Source: Rhodoplanes sp046000175
Lineage (GTDB): Bacteria > Pseudomonadota > Alphaproteobacteria > Rhizobiales > Xanthobacteraceae
Assembly: GCF_046000175.1 (NCBI RefSeq)
Contig: NZ_JBEOMB010000009.1
Span: 1 to 64,000 of the forward strand
DNA: 64,000 bases
Reading direction: 5' to 3'
Shown: positions 25,085 to 33,770 of the stretch, in pieces
Position numbering within the stretch: position 1 is the stretch's first letter
Layout of the letters: each line of letters begins with the position of its first letter
Position numbers and translations under genes: made by a program
The notes under the pieces: model-generated
The model's database searches: none
What the model saw: only the letters and a program-made list of their open reading frames with translations
Told to the model about the DNA's origin: nothing

Positions 25085-25232
25085 TCGTCGTTTACCAGGT
25101 TATGTGAATGCCGCGCGAGAAGCGTCGACGTTTACGCGACCGTGGCCATTTTTACGTATGCCGGAAGCGGAACGACGGCGGACCGTCGCGGCCGTCGAGC
25201 GGTCGGCTCCGCAGCCCCCCGGAGGCATCGAC

Positions 25233-26756
25233 ATGGCGATCGCAGCTCCACCGATGAACGGTGCTCCTCCCGGCCGCCCCGGCAGCCACTCGGCCGTCCC
25301 ACGCGAGCTCGGGCCGCTCGCCCGCAAGATCGCCGAGGAGCCGATCGCCGACGCCATCTCGCCCGTCGTGCTGACCGGCGTCGCCCGCATCGTCGAGTTC
25401 CTGCTGGTGGTGCTCACGGGTGCCGCCGTGCACGCCGTGTGGCTCTACCCGAGCGAGGGCTTCGAGCCGATCTACCTGATCATCGAGCTCGCCGTCGCGA
25501 CGGCCGCGATCCTCGCCTTCCAGATGGTCGACATCTACAACGTGCAGGCGTTTCGCTCGCACGTCTATCAGCTCGGCCGGCTGTGGGTGGCGTGGACGGC
25601 CGTGTTCCTGATCGCGCTCGCGCTCTCCTTCTTCGCCAAGCACGAGTACTTCTTCTCGCGCGCCTGGACGGCCGGCTGGTACGTCACCGGCATGGTGGTG
25701 CTGTTCGCCTTCCGGATCGGCCTCGGCTGGCTGGTGCGACACTGGGCCGACCAGGGACGGCTGATCCGGCGCGTCGTGATCGTCGGCGGCGGCCGCGAGG
25801 GCGAGGCCCTGGTGCGCGCCATCGGCGCCGAGGCGCATTCGGACCTGCGCATCTGCGGCGTGTTCGACGACCGCGGCGACGACCGCTCGCCCTCGGTGGT
25901 GGCCGGCGTGCCGAAGCTCGGGACGGTCGACGACCTGGTCGAGTTCACCCGCCGCACCCGGGTGGATCTCATCCTGGTGTCGCTGCCGCTCACGGCGGAA
26001 GACCGCGTGCTGCAGATGGCGCGCAAGCTGTGGGTGCTGCCCGTGGACGTGCGGCTCGCCGCCCACATGAACCGCCTGCGCTTCCGGCCGCGCGCCTATT
26101 CCTACATCGGCAACATCCCGGTGCTGGACATCTTCGACAAGCCGATCGCCGACTGGAACCTGGTGATAAAGTCGGTGTTCGACCGTGTCGCGGCCTTCCT
26201 GATCCTGGTCGCGATCTCGCCCGTGATGCTCGCGACAGCGCTCGCCATCAAGCTCGACAGCAAGGGGCCGGTGTTCTTCAAGCAGCGCCGGCTCGGCTTC
26301 AACAACGAGGTGATCGAGGTCTACAAGTTCCGCTCGCTGCGTCACGAGCACTCCGATCCCGATGCGAAACGGGTCGTCACCAAGGGCGACGACCGCGTCA
26401 CCCGGGTCGGGCGGTTCATCCGCAAGACCTCGATCGACGAGCTGCCGCAGCTCATCAACGTGCTCCGCGGTGACCTCTCGCTGGTCGGCCCGCGGCCGCA
26501 CGCCATCCACGCGCCGCTCGCCAACAAGCTGTGGGACGACGTGGTCGACGGCTACTTCGCCCGCCACCGGGTGAAGCCCGGCATCACCGGCTGGGCGCAG
26601 ATCAACGGCTGGCGCGGCGAGCTCGACACGCCCGAGAAGCTGCAGCAGCGCGTCGAGCACGACCTGTACTACATCGAGAACTGGTCGCTGCTGTTCGACC
26701 TCTACATCCTGCTGCGCACGCCCTTCGCGCTTCTCGAGACGGAGAACGCCTATTGA
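25233..26756 (+). CDS. Undecaprenyl-phosphate glucose phosphotransferase (WcaJ type)
   Basis: Polyprenyl-phosphate hexose-1-phosphate transferase that starts repeat-unit assembly on the inner membrane. About 507 residues: four N-terminal TM helices, a CoA/NAD-binding-like Rossmann domain (RRVVIVGGGREGEALVRAIG), then a membrane-embedded helix (FLILVAISPVMLATALAI) and the catalytic bac_transf domain with KGPVFFKQRRLGFN, KFRSLRH, RFIRKTSIDELPQLINVL and DLSLVGPRPHAI, closing with KPGITGWAQINGWRGE. The ATG at 25233 has GGAGG 7 bases upstream. It overlaps the next gene by 4 bases. The exact sugar is inferred from the family. Confidence 0.93.
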   Translation: MAIAAPPMNGAPPGRPGSHSAVPRELGPLARKIAEEPIADAISPVVLTGVARIVEFLLVVLTGAAVHAVWLYPSEGFEPIYLIIELAVATAAILAFQMVDIYNVQAFRSHVYQLGRLWVAWTAVFLIALALSFFAKHEYFFSRAWTAGWYVTGMVVLFAFRIGLGWLVRHWADQGRLIRRVVIVGGGREGEALVRAIGAEAHSDLRICGVFDDRGDDRSPSVVAGVPKLGTVDDLVEFTRRTRVDLILVSLPLTAEDRVLQMARKLWVLPVDVRLAAHMNRLRFRPRAYSYIGNIPVLDIFDKPIADWNLVIKSVFDRVAAFLILVAISPVMLATALAIKLDSKGPVFFKQRRLGFNNEVIEVYKFRSLRHEHSDPDAKRVVTKGDDRVTRVGRFIRKTSIDELPQLINVLRGDLSLVGPRPHAIHAPLANKLWDDVVDGYFARHRVKPGITGWAQINGWRGELDTPEKLQQRVEHDLYYIENWSLLFDLYILLRTPFALLETENAY

Positions 26757-28078
26757 GCGCGATCGATTCGCCGCTTTCCGGTCCGCTGCCCGGCCCGGCC
26801 ATGGCGGCCGGTATGCCGGCGGCCGGCATGCCGGCGCGCGTCACGCCGGGGGTGGAGCGGCTGCGTCTCGCGCTGATCTTCATGATCGCCTTCACCAGCG
26901 GCTTCGTGCAGCGCGAGCCGGCCCCCTACGAGCTGATCGTGTCGATCGCCATCGTGGTGTTCGCCGCGACCGGGCTGACGCTGCGGGCGACGCTGCTGCC
27001 GCTGCTCGGGCTCCTGGTGATCCAGAACATCGGCTATCTCGTCTCGCTGATGCCGGTGATCACCCTCGAGCGCACCGCCATGTGGACGGCGGTGACGAGC
27101 TTCCTGTCGATCACGACGCTGTTCTTCGCCATGGTGCTGTCCCAGAACACGGCGCAGCGCCTCGACATGCTGATCCGCGGCTACATCGGAGCCGCGCTCG
27201 TCACGGCGGCGATCGCGATCCTCGCCTTCTTCCGCGTGCTGCCCGGCTACGATCAGTTCCTGCTGTACGACCGCGCCGCCTCGACCTTCAAGGACCCCAA
27301 CGTGTTCGGGCCGTTCCTGGTGCTGCCCGGGCTGGTGCTGCTGCAGCGCATGGTCTCGGCGAGCGATCTGCGCCGGCTCCTCGCCGACGGGCTCAAGCTC
27401 CTGGTGATCGCGGCCGGCCTCCTGCTCACGTTCTCGCGCGGCGCGTGGGGGCACTTCACCGTCTCGGCCCTGGTGATGCTCTTCCTCACCTACGTCACCA
27501 CCCGCTCGGCGAGCGACCGCTTCCGCATTACCTTCGTGTCGGTGATCGGGGTCGTGGTGCTGGCCGGCCTGGTGCTCCTCTTGCTGTCGTTCGACGTGGT
27601 CGGCGACATGTTCAAGGTGCGTGCCAATCTGGTGCAGGACTACGACGCCGGCGAGCAGGGCCGGTTCGGTCGCCACATCGCCGGCGCTCTCCTGGTCTTC
27701 GAGCTGCCGTGGGGCGTCGGGCCGCTGCAGTTCTCCAAGGAGTTCTCTTACGAGCCCCACAACTCGCTGATCAGCGCGTTCATGAACGGCGGCTGGATCG
27801 CCGGCACGACCTGGCTCGCCCTGACCGTGCTGACGCTGGTGATCGGGCTGCGCCACGCCTTCGTGCGCACGCCCTGGCAGCCGATCTTCATCGCCGCCTA
27901 CGCGACCTTCGTGGGCGAGGTCGGCGAGAGCTGGATCATCGACGTGGCGCATTGGCGCCACTACTTCCTGATCATGGGGATCGTCTGGGGCCTGATCGCG
28001 GCCGGTCGCGTCGCCCCGGCGCCGCCCGATCCGGTGGCGTATCGCCGGCCGCAGCCGGGCGTGCGAGACGCATCTTAA
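26753..28078 (+). CDS. O-antigen ligase/polymerase-like membrane protein (Wzy/WaaL fold)
   Basis: Multi-spanning inner-membrane protein of about 441 residues with 10-12 hydrophobic helices. Diagnostic features of the Wzy_C superfamily are the large periplasmic loop holding the pattern GVGPLQFSKEFSYEPHNSL, where His after a conserved Gly-rich segment is usual, and DRAASTFKDPNVFGPFLVLP and LTFSRGAWG before it. It probably polymerises or ligates the repeat units. The frame opens at TTG 26753, which overlaps the wcaJ-type stop (TTGA); ATG 26801 is the alternative. Coupled translation with the previous gene is likely. Confidence 0.85.
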   Translation: MSAIDSPLSGPLPGPAMAAGMPAAGMPARVTPGVERLRLALIFMIAFTSGFVQREPAPYELIVSIAIVVFAATGLTLRATLLPLLGLLVIQNIGYLVSLMPVITLERTAMWTAVTSFLSITTLFFAMVLSQNTAQRLDMLIRGYIGAALVTAAIAILAFFRVLPGYDQFLLYDRAASTFKDPNVFGPFLVLPGLVLLQRMVSASDLRRLLADGLKLLVIAAGLLLTFSRGAWGHFTVSALVMLFLTYVTTRSASDRFRITFVSVIGVVVLAGLVLLLLSFDVVGDMFKVRANLVQDYDAGEQGRFGRHIAGALLVFELPWGVGPLQFSKEFSYEPHNSLISAFMNGGWIAGTTWLALTVLTLVIGLRHAFVRTPWQPIFIAAYATFVGEVGESWIIDVAHWRHYFLIMGIVWGLIAAGRVAPAPPDPVAYRRPQPGVRDAS

Positions 28079-28091
28079 TCGCGGAGACGTC

Positions 28092-28250
28092 CGTCATTCC
28101 GGGGCGCGCCACCCGGATCGGCGCGTCGCGCCGTAAGGGCGCAGGCTCAGGCGCGAGCCCGGAATCCAGCGGCGGACTCCACATTCTCGATTGCATTCCG
28201 CATTTTGGACTGGATTCCGGGTTCGGCGCGGCGCGCCGCCCCGGAATGAC
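28092..28250. repeat. Intergenic palindromic repeat, family B copy 2
   Basis: Begins CGTCATTCCGGGGCGCGCC and ends CGCCCCGGAATGAC like the copies at 15611 and 56228, but is about 55 bases longer. The extra sequence lies near the left arm and around an additional GGATTCCGG segment, suggesting an internal duplication or insertion. Confidence 0.8.
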
Positions 28251-28262
28251 CAGGGCCCAGCC

Positions 28263-29114
28263 TCAGCCCTGCACCCGCACGTATTGCTGATACGAGTAGC
28301 GGGTGCCGATGTCGTGGCGGAACAGGAAGTCGTCGATCGCCGCCATCGGCTTCATCAGGCGGCCGCGCAGCAGATAGAGCGAGGCGAGCGCGAAGAACTC
28401 CATGCGCGGATGCTCGGTCGTCACCTCGAACACGCCGCGCAGGGTCGCGATCTCCGACGGGGTCAGCGGGAACTCGTGCTCGTCGCCGTATTTCGGCACC
28501 CACAGCTTGCCGACCACGTGCTTGCGGAACCACAGCAGCAGATCGCTCGCCGCGTTGTTCTCCCAGAAGAAGGCGCGGCCGCCGGGACGGATGGTCCGGC
28601 GCAGCGCCTGGCAGAACTCGCCGAACGGCTCGAGGTGGTGGAGGATCATCGAGCCGTAGACGAAGTCGACCGGCCCCAGCGTGTCGATCGTCATCGCGTC
28701 GCAGACGACCGGCCGCACCCGCGTCACGCCGCGCGCCCGGCAGCGCTCGGTCAGCGAGGCGATCGCCACCGGCGAGGCGTCGACCGAGATCACGTCCGCG
28801 CCGATCTCGGCGAGCAGCAGCGACGAGGCGCCGGCGCCGCAGCCGAGATCCAGCACGGTCTTGCCGGACAGGTCGCCGAACCAGGCGGCCGCCGCCTGGA
28901 TCGCCTCGCGGGCCTCGTCGGAGAGCTCCTTCGAGTAGATCGGGTTGGTCGAGTAGACCTCGTCCCAGAAGCCGGCCGAGATCGAGGCGCCCTGCGGCTT
29001 CGCCGTGTCCGGCGACGTCGTGGCACCTTGCGGCGGCGTCGCATCCGGCGCCATCGCGGCGCCCTGCGGCGCCGACACGGCGCCGTTCGCCTTCACGGAA
29101 ACGGCCTGGGTCAT
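28263..29114 (-). CDS. Class I SAM-dependent methyltransferase
   Basis: A 283-residue enzyme with SAM-binding motif I TVLDLGCGAGASSLLL, acidic loop DVISVDASPVAI, motif II-like VDFVYGSMILHHLEP and the post-II strand RPGGRAFFWENN. The first 47 residues are Ala/Pro/Gln-rich and disordered. The C-terminal part (RKHVVGKLWVPKYGDEHEFPLTPSEI) resembles methyltransferases acting on sugars or lipids in exopolysaccharide clusters, so O-methylation of the polymer is likely. A perfect AGGAGG lies 4 bases before the ATG. It converges on the Wzy-like gene across repeat B2. Confidence 0.88.
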   Translation of the reverse strand: MTQAVSVKANGAVSAPQGAAMAPDATPPQGATTSPDTAKPQGASISAGFWDEVYSTNPIYSKELSDEAREAIQAAAAWFGDLSGKTVLDLGCGAGASSLLLAEIGADVISVDASPVAIASLTERCRARGVTRVRPVVCDAMTIDTLGPVDFVYGSMILHHLEPFGEFCQALRRTIRPGGRAFFWENNAASDLLLWFRKHVVGKLWVPKYGDEHEFPLTPSEIATLRGVFEVTTEHPRMEFFALASLYLLRGRLMKPMAAIDDFLFRHDIGTRYSYQQYVRVQG

Positions 29115-29590
29115 GAATCCTCCTGCGGGCGCACGGCCGCTCTCGCGACCCGAGGGGGCGCGCCCGAGACACCGACTACTACGCGACCGGCGTTGGTTTT
29201 AGCTTAACGGGAGGCGCGGTCCGCACACGTTGCCGCGAGGTCGCCGCGTTGTGGTCGCGCTGTGTCGCGGTCGCCGCCGCCTTGTCGCAAGTGGCAGCGG
29301 AACCCGCGCGATTTCACCGGGGAACCGCGTTCACCCCCTCCTCCGGAGCGCCGCTCGGAGTTTCGCCGGTCGACCTCACCGCCGCTCGGAACGCCCGTGG
29401 AGACGGCGACTCGGCGCCCCGGGCATGCCGGTCCCTTCCCCCTGCTGGCCCGCTTGCCAGCCCTCTGCACGGCTCGCCCCCTGCACGGCTCGCCGACGAC
29501 GCGCGCCTTGCAGACCGGCCCCGCAGCCCGCCGACGAGACATCCGGACCGGTTGCGCGGGCCCGGCCGCCTCTCTATAGTCCCGGCCGCT
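29115..29590. other. Non-coding gap before tRNA-Pro, nothing recognised
   Basis: About 475 bases without a supportable gene. The open frames here encode only Arg/Pro/Ala-rich sequence with no domain. No terminator or strong promoter is evident apart from the ribosome-binding site of the flanking methyltransferase at its left edge. It must hold the tRNA promoter. Confidence 0.5.
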
Positions 29591-29668
29591 CGGAGCGTAG
29601 CGCAGCCCGGTTAGCGCACCAGTCTGGGGGACTGGGGGTCGAGAGTTCAAATCTCTCCGCTCCGACCA
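29591..29668 (+). tRNA. tRNA-Pro (anticodon GGG)
   Basis: Full cloverleaf by eye: acceptor CGGAGCG/CGCTCCG, D-stem GCGC/GCGC, anticodon stem CCAGT/ACTGG with loop CTGGGGG (anticodon GGG at 29626-29628), variable loop GGGTC, T-arm GAGAG-TTCAAAT-CTCTC, and an encoded CCA at 29666-29668. It reads CCC/CCU proline codons. The DNA downstream is decayed and gene-poor, as often found next to tRNA integration sites, but I found no second copy of its 3' end in the window. Confidence 0.95.
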
Positions 29669-29763
29669 TTCAAACCACTGTAATCAAAAGAATTCTCCGA
29701 ATCCTGTCGCCGAGCCGGCCGCTCCTCGTTGACCGTTGGCACGCAAATGGTCGGCGGCCGCGG

Positions 29764-30468
29764 CGAATCGAGGTCCTCGCGACCGACACCAGCCCGGATG
29801 CCGTGTGCCGAACGGCGGAGCCGGCTGCTCATCACCGGGCTTCACGCCTGGATCGCCGCCAGCGCACCGAACTCTCCGCCGAGAGCCAGACTGCCAAGCC
29901 GATCGACGACGCGCTGAAGCGCGGGGCCGCGCTCACCCGCGTCCCCGACATCGGCCGCCTGTGCATGTCCGACAATGTCGCCGAACCGGCGCTGCGCGGG
30001 ATCAACGTCCGTTTCACTCGCCTCCGACTGTCGGACCATGGTCGCCGCCATGGTGACGCTCGGCGCCAGCCTCGGCCTGATGCTGCCCGGCAATCTCGCG
30101 GTGCTCAGCCCGGCTCCGGGCCCGCCGCGCAGGGCAAGATCGCCGGGATCACCGCCATCGATGGCGCCAAGCTCGCCTTCTTCCGCGACATCGCGGCGGC
30201 GCTGCGGCCCGGGGCACCGCTGGTCCTGATGGATCACGCGACCGTCGACACCGCGACCGCCGCGACGACCGCGACCGCCTATCGCCGCTGGGCGATCCGC
30301 GGCGGCGCCGTGGCGGCCGAGGCCGACGGCATGCTCGAGCGGATCGCCGGCAACTGGCATCCGATCGACGGCGGACGGCTCACATGCGTTCTCGCCGGCA
30401 CGGGGTTCGAGCGGCCGACGACGTTCTTCCAGGCGCTCGGCCATGTCGGCGTGATCAGCCGCGCATCG
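29764..30468 (+). pseudogene. Degraded class I SAM methyltransferase
   Basis: Two patches in one frame look like parts of a small methyltransferase. At 29761-29805 IEVLATDTSPDAV resembles the acidic SAM-binding strand. At 30154-30468 IDGAKLAFFRDIAAALRPG is followed by APLVLMDHAT, MLERIAGNWHPIDGGRL and GFERPTTFFQALGHVGVISR, matching the C-terminal half of the family that precedes its final strand. Motif I (GCGxG) is missing and the roughly 350 bases between the patches are unrecognisable, with no credible start. I read it as a relic although no stop interrupts the frame. Confidence 0.5.
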
Positions 30469-30730
30469 GCACGCGAGAGGTCGGACCAAGCAGCATCGAG
30501 CGGCCCTCGCAAACCGCGCCCGCGAGCACGCGGCGACGGCGAGCCCGCGCCGGGCCGCCGGCAATCCGCAGATGCCGGACGACGAGCAGAGCGACACGCG
30601 CCGGCGCTGACGGCACCATTCTGCCGCGACGCGATAGCCCATGTCATCAGTGGACCTCCTCCGGAATGCAGAGACCGCAGTGTCGGAACGATCCGTCGAT
30701 CGGCCGCCATAGCCCTCGCTACACCCGCAG

Positions 30731-32317
30731 TCAGCGGGCGAGCGCGAGGAGCGCGTCGAGATCGAGGTTCTCCTCGCAGTGGTCGGCGAGCGCCTCGATG
30801 GCCGCCTCGGTGCGCTGCGCGAAGTCGAGACCGGACGCCTGCGCCCCGACCGACCGGAGCCAGTGGCCGCGGAACGCATCGGCGCCGAACAGGCCGTGCA
30901 CATAGGCGCCGGCGACGCGGCCGTCGGCCGACACGGCGCCCTCGGGCCGGGCGCGCCCTGCCCCGTCGTCCAGCATCAGCCACGGTCGTGACAGACCCGG
31001 CCCCGTGGTGCGCCCCATGTGCATCTCGTAGCCGGTGACGCGACAGCCGCTGAGGCGATCCACCGCGTCGATGTCGACGAGGCGCTTGTCGTCGCCGATC
31101 TCGGTCTCGACGTCGAGCAGGCCGAGGCCGGCCGTCTCGCCAGGCGCGCCCTCGATGCCCTGCGGGTCGCGCACCACGCGGCCGAGCATCTGGAAGCCGG
31201 CGCACAGGCCGATCACGCGGCCACCGCGGCGCGCATGAGCGAGAATGTCGATGTCCCAGCCCTCGCGGCGCAGCACGTCGAGATCCGTGCGTGTCGCCTT
31301 CGAGCCGGGCAGAATGATCACGTCGGTGTCGACCGGGATCGGATTGCCGGGCTGGACGAAACGCAGCGCGACGCCCGGCTCGGCGGCGAGCGGATCGAGG
31401 TCGTCGAAATTGGCGATGCGCGAGAGCCGCGGCACCGCGACGACGAGGCCCCGTCCGCCGAACTCGGCGGAGCGCTCCAGCGCGAGCGAGTCCTCCGCCG
31501 GCAGCCGGTCGGCGATCGGGAACCAGCGCAACACGCCGAGGAACGGCCAGCCGGTCTGCGCCGTGATGGTCTTGACGCCGGGATCGAACAGCGAGAAGTC
31601 GCCGCGGAACTTGTTGACGATGTATCCCACCACGCGGGCGCGGTCGGCCGGATCGAGCAGCGCGTGGCTGCCGACGAGCGCCGCCATGGTGCCGCCGCGG
31701 TCGATGTCGGAGAGAATCACGACCGGCAGGTCGGCTTTCTCGGCGAGGTGCATGTTGGTGATGTCGGAGCGGCGCAGGTAGATCTCCGCGCCCGAGCCGG
31801 CGCCCTCGACCAGCACCAGGTCGGCCTCGGCGCGCAGCCGGTCGAGTGAGTCGAGGATCGCCGGCATCATGCCGTGGCGCATGCGGTGATAGATGCGGGC
31901 CGGGCAGTTGCCGAGCACGCGCCCGCGCAGGACGACCTGCGAGCCGATGTCGGTCTGCGGCTTCAGCAGCACCGGGTTCATGTGAATCGACGGCGCCGCC
32001 TTGCAGGCGCGGGCCTGCAGATGCTGGGCCCGGCCGATCTCGCCGTAGATGATTTCTCCATCCGGTCCCGGGGGGAGATCGCTGTCGGCCGCGACGGCGG
32101 CGTTGTTGCTCATGTTCTGCGCCTTGAACGGCCGCACCACGAGGCCGCGGCGCGTGAAAGCGCGGCAGAGGCCGGCCACCACCATGCTCTTCCCGACATC
32201 CGAGGCGGTGCCCTGGATCATCAAGGAGCGGGCGCGGCGCGGCAGCGGCAATGCGGCGGGCGTGAAGGCGATGCGGGAGACGAGGCCGGCGATCTGGGCA
32301 TTGACGTCGATGGTCAT
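30731..32317 (-). CDS. cobQ: Cobyric acid synthase
   Basis: Amidates side chains b, d, e and g of adenosyl-cobyrinic acid a,c-diamide using glutamine and ATP (cytosol, late cobalamin synthesis). 528 residues: N-terminal dethiobiotin-synthetase-like ATPase domain with MIQGTASDVGKS and PFKAQNMSNNAAV, LVEGAGSGAEI and SDIDRGGT; C-terminal class I glutaminase-like domain with the nucleophile Cys in VIGLCAGFQMLG and His in AYVHGLFG. The ATG at 32317 overlaps the stop of the upstream Cys-rich gene (ATGA). Both are under the cobalamin riboswitch at 32922-33127. The conserved MTID start was chosen over the longer antisense-overlapping frame. Confidence 0.95.
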   Translation of the reverse strand: MTIDVNAQIAGLVSRIAFTPAALPLPRRARSLMIQGTASDVGKSMVVAGLCRAFTRRGLVVRPFKAQNMSNNAAVAADSDLPPGPDGEIIYGEIGRAQHLQARACKAAPSIHMNPVLLKPQTDIGSQVVLRGRVLGNCPARIYHRMRHGMMPAILDSLDRLRAEADLVLVEGAGSGAEIYLRRSDITNMHLAEKADLPVVILSDIDRGGTMAALVGSHALLDPADRARVVGYIVNKFRGDFSLFDPGVKTITAQTGWPFLGVLRWFPIADRLPAEDSLALERSAEFGGRGLVVAVPRLSRIANFDDLDPLAAEPGVALRFVQPGNPIPVDTDVIILPGSKATRTDLDVLRREGWDIDILAHARRGGRVIGLCAGFQMLGRVVRDPQGIEGAPGETAGLGLLDVETEIGDDKRLVDIDAVDRLSGCRVTGYEMHMGRTTGPGLSRPWLMLDDGAGRARPEGAVSADGRVAGAYVHGLFGADAFRGHWLRSVGAQASGLDFAQRTEAAIEALADHCEENLDLDALLALAR

Positions 32318-32730
32318 GATCTGGTCCGAGGAGGCTTCATCTGATAACGCCGCGTCTGCTCGTGTCCGTCCCAGACCACGGGCCGCTCGAGCCACTTCTG
32401 GATGAAATTCCAGGCGCCGCCGTAGCCGTTGTGCGGCAGGGTGCAATCCGAGCAGTCCTTGCGGCGGATCCCATTGCGATCGGTAAAGACCTTGTAAGGA
32501 CCGGGACAACGGTAAGCGATCAAGGGGCAGTAGCAGAACAGGCAGTTGAACTGTCCGCGCACGCCCGTGTGGCAGGGCAGGAACGGACAGGCCGTGTTGG
32601 TGAAGCCCTTGAAGGCTTCGTTGGTGGTGGTGTCCTTCGGCTGCATGCGAGGCCCGAGCAACAGCGAGCGCAGCGGCGACGTCGTCACCAGCGCGAAATG
32701 CGCGGCAGAGGTTCTGCCGGCAAGCGACAT
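32314..32730 (-). CDS. Cysteine-rich small domain protein (cobalamin-associated)
   Basis: A small metal-binding-type protein (138 residues from ATG 32730, 110 from ATG 32646). The core KGFTNTACPFLPCHTG, FNCLFCYCPLIAYRCPGPYK and RKDCSDCTLPHN has nine Cys in the arrangement of the Cys-rich small domain family (PF04071), repeatedly found beside cobalamin-synthesis genes, where its biochemical role is unknown. It is the first gene after the cobalamin riboswitch and overlaps cobQ by 4 bases. Residues before about 29 are not conserved, so the second ATG may be the true start. Confidence 0.85.
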   Translation of the reverse strand: MSLAGRTSAAHFALVTTSPLRSLLLGPRMQPKDTTTNEAFKGFTNTACPFLPCHTGVRGQFNCLFCYCPLIAYRCPGPYKVFTDRNGIRRKDCSDCTLPHNGYGGAWNFIQKWLERPVVWDGHEQTRRYQMKPPRTRS

Positions 32731-32921
32731 CGCCCGCCGACGCGATGCGCCGCGGATGCGGATGACGATCGGCTTCGCTCGAACGGCAAGGCCGCACGGG
32801 CATTCGCGCCACCGACCGACCCGATGCCGATCGTGCGCGGACCGATCACGTGAAAAGCGGAATCAGAATTCGATGATCATTAGCGCTCCCCTTTCGACCC
32901 GCCGTCGAACGGAATGGACCA

Positions 32922-33127
32922 GCGTCTTCGGCCGGTCTCCTGGCTCACGGATCATGGTCTCCGATCACCTTCCCGGGACATGGCCTGATGGCGTCCCAGT
33001 GGCTCCGATCGGCGACGATCCGTCTACAGTTGCGGGGGCAGCTGCGGCATTGGCGAGACGCTCGTGTGACGAACGTTCGCCGGACCGCATTCCCGTTTCA
33101 CCTCTCGACGAGAGGCACCGAAGACGC
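32922..33127 (-). promoter_or_regulatory. Cobalamin (AdoCbl) riboswitch
   Basis: Minus-strand RNA with all the hallmark segments in order: CGGTGCC after P1, GAGGTGAAACGGGAATGCGG, GCTGCCCCCGCAACTGTA, the B12 box GCCACTG (33003-32997), CCGGGAAGG and GAGCCAGGAGACC. P1 is a perfect 10-bp pairing between 33127-33118 and 32931-32922. It ends about 190 bases before the Cys-rich gene, which with cobQ forms the controlled unit; expression should fall when cobalamin is abundant. Confidence 0.93.
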
Positions 33128-33294
33128 CTTCAAATGAGCACGAAGGCGGCCGGGGTGCAAGGCCGGGCTTTTCCGGAACTGCGAGACCGACGGCTCACGA
33201 CCGCGCCGATCCGGCCGTCGCGATCAGCGCGCCATCACGGCATCCGCGCGGACGGAACAGCTGGAGACGATGTGTGCGGACGCCGAGTCCGGCG

Positions 33295-33540
33295 AGCTCG
33301 CCGCCGCTCACCGTCAACGGCAAGATCGACCGCCGCGCCCTGCCGGTGCTCGCCGCCGCGGCGCCGTCGGCAGGACCCGCGTCGCTGCTGGAACGCCGGA
33401 TCGCCACCGTGTTCGGCCGACTGCTCGGCCGCGCCGACATCCCGCCAACTGAGAGCTTCTTCGAGCTGGGCGCCACCTCGGTGCTGCTCATCGAGGCGCA
33501 CGGGCGGCTGCGCGACGAGCTGCGAAGGAATTGCCTGCTC
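33295..33540 (+). pseudogene. NRPS remnant: adenylation C-terminus plus carrier domain
   Basis: The frame encodes PPLTVNGKIDRRALPVLAA, the A10 core motif (NGKIDR) closing an adenylation domain, then a complete carrier domain ending FFELGATSVLLIEAHGRL, whose Ser (codon 33478-33480) is the 4'-phosphopantetheine site. Sequence before 33295 and after about 33540 matches no NRPS segment, and there is no A-domain body, condensation or thioesterase domain. It is therefore a fragment left from a nonribosomal peptide synthetase, probably of a lost siderophore-like cluster given its neighbours. Confidence 0.8.
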
Positions 33541-33679
33541 CACGGCGTCCGGAGAGACGAGCAGGAGCCTTCGAAGCCGAGACAGAGCCGGTCGGGCTCT
33601 CCGGTCGCGATGCAGAAATATCACAGCGTCCGGGAGCTAACCCGGCAGGGCTCATCCGCTCTTGCAATCGCGCCGAGAT

Positions 33680-33694
33680 TGTTACGATATAACA
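33680..33694. promoter_or_regulatory. Zur-like operator overlapping a promoter
   Basis: TGTTACGATATAACA has 5-bp inverted arms and agrees with the enterobacterial Zur core TGTTATAATATAACA at 13 of 15 positions. It is by far the most AT-rich spot in the region and lies 77 bases before the ExbB-like gene. TTGCAA at 33663-33668 with TATAAC at 33688-33693 (19-base spacer) could be the promoter, so a bound repressor would block it. No zur gene is in the window. Confidence 0.6.
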
Positions 33695-33770
33695 TTTAAT
33701 TCAGGATCGAGGCGCCGACCGTCGGAGACCCAAGGGCCGGACGGTCGGAAAGCGCCCGCGGAGTCGTGCC

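Noticed and set aside
29230..31038. A 602-codon open frame covering tRNA-Pro and the decayed region
   Set aside because: It reads through a tRNA gene, and only two short patches resemble a protein; treated as a methyltransferase relic.
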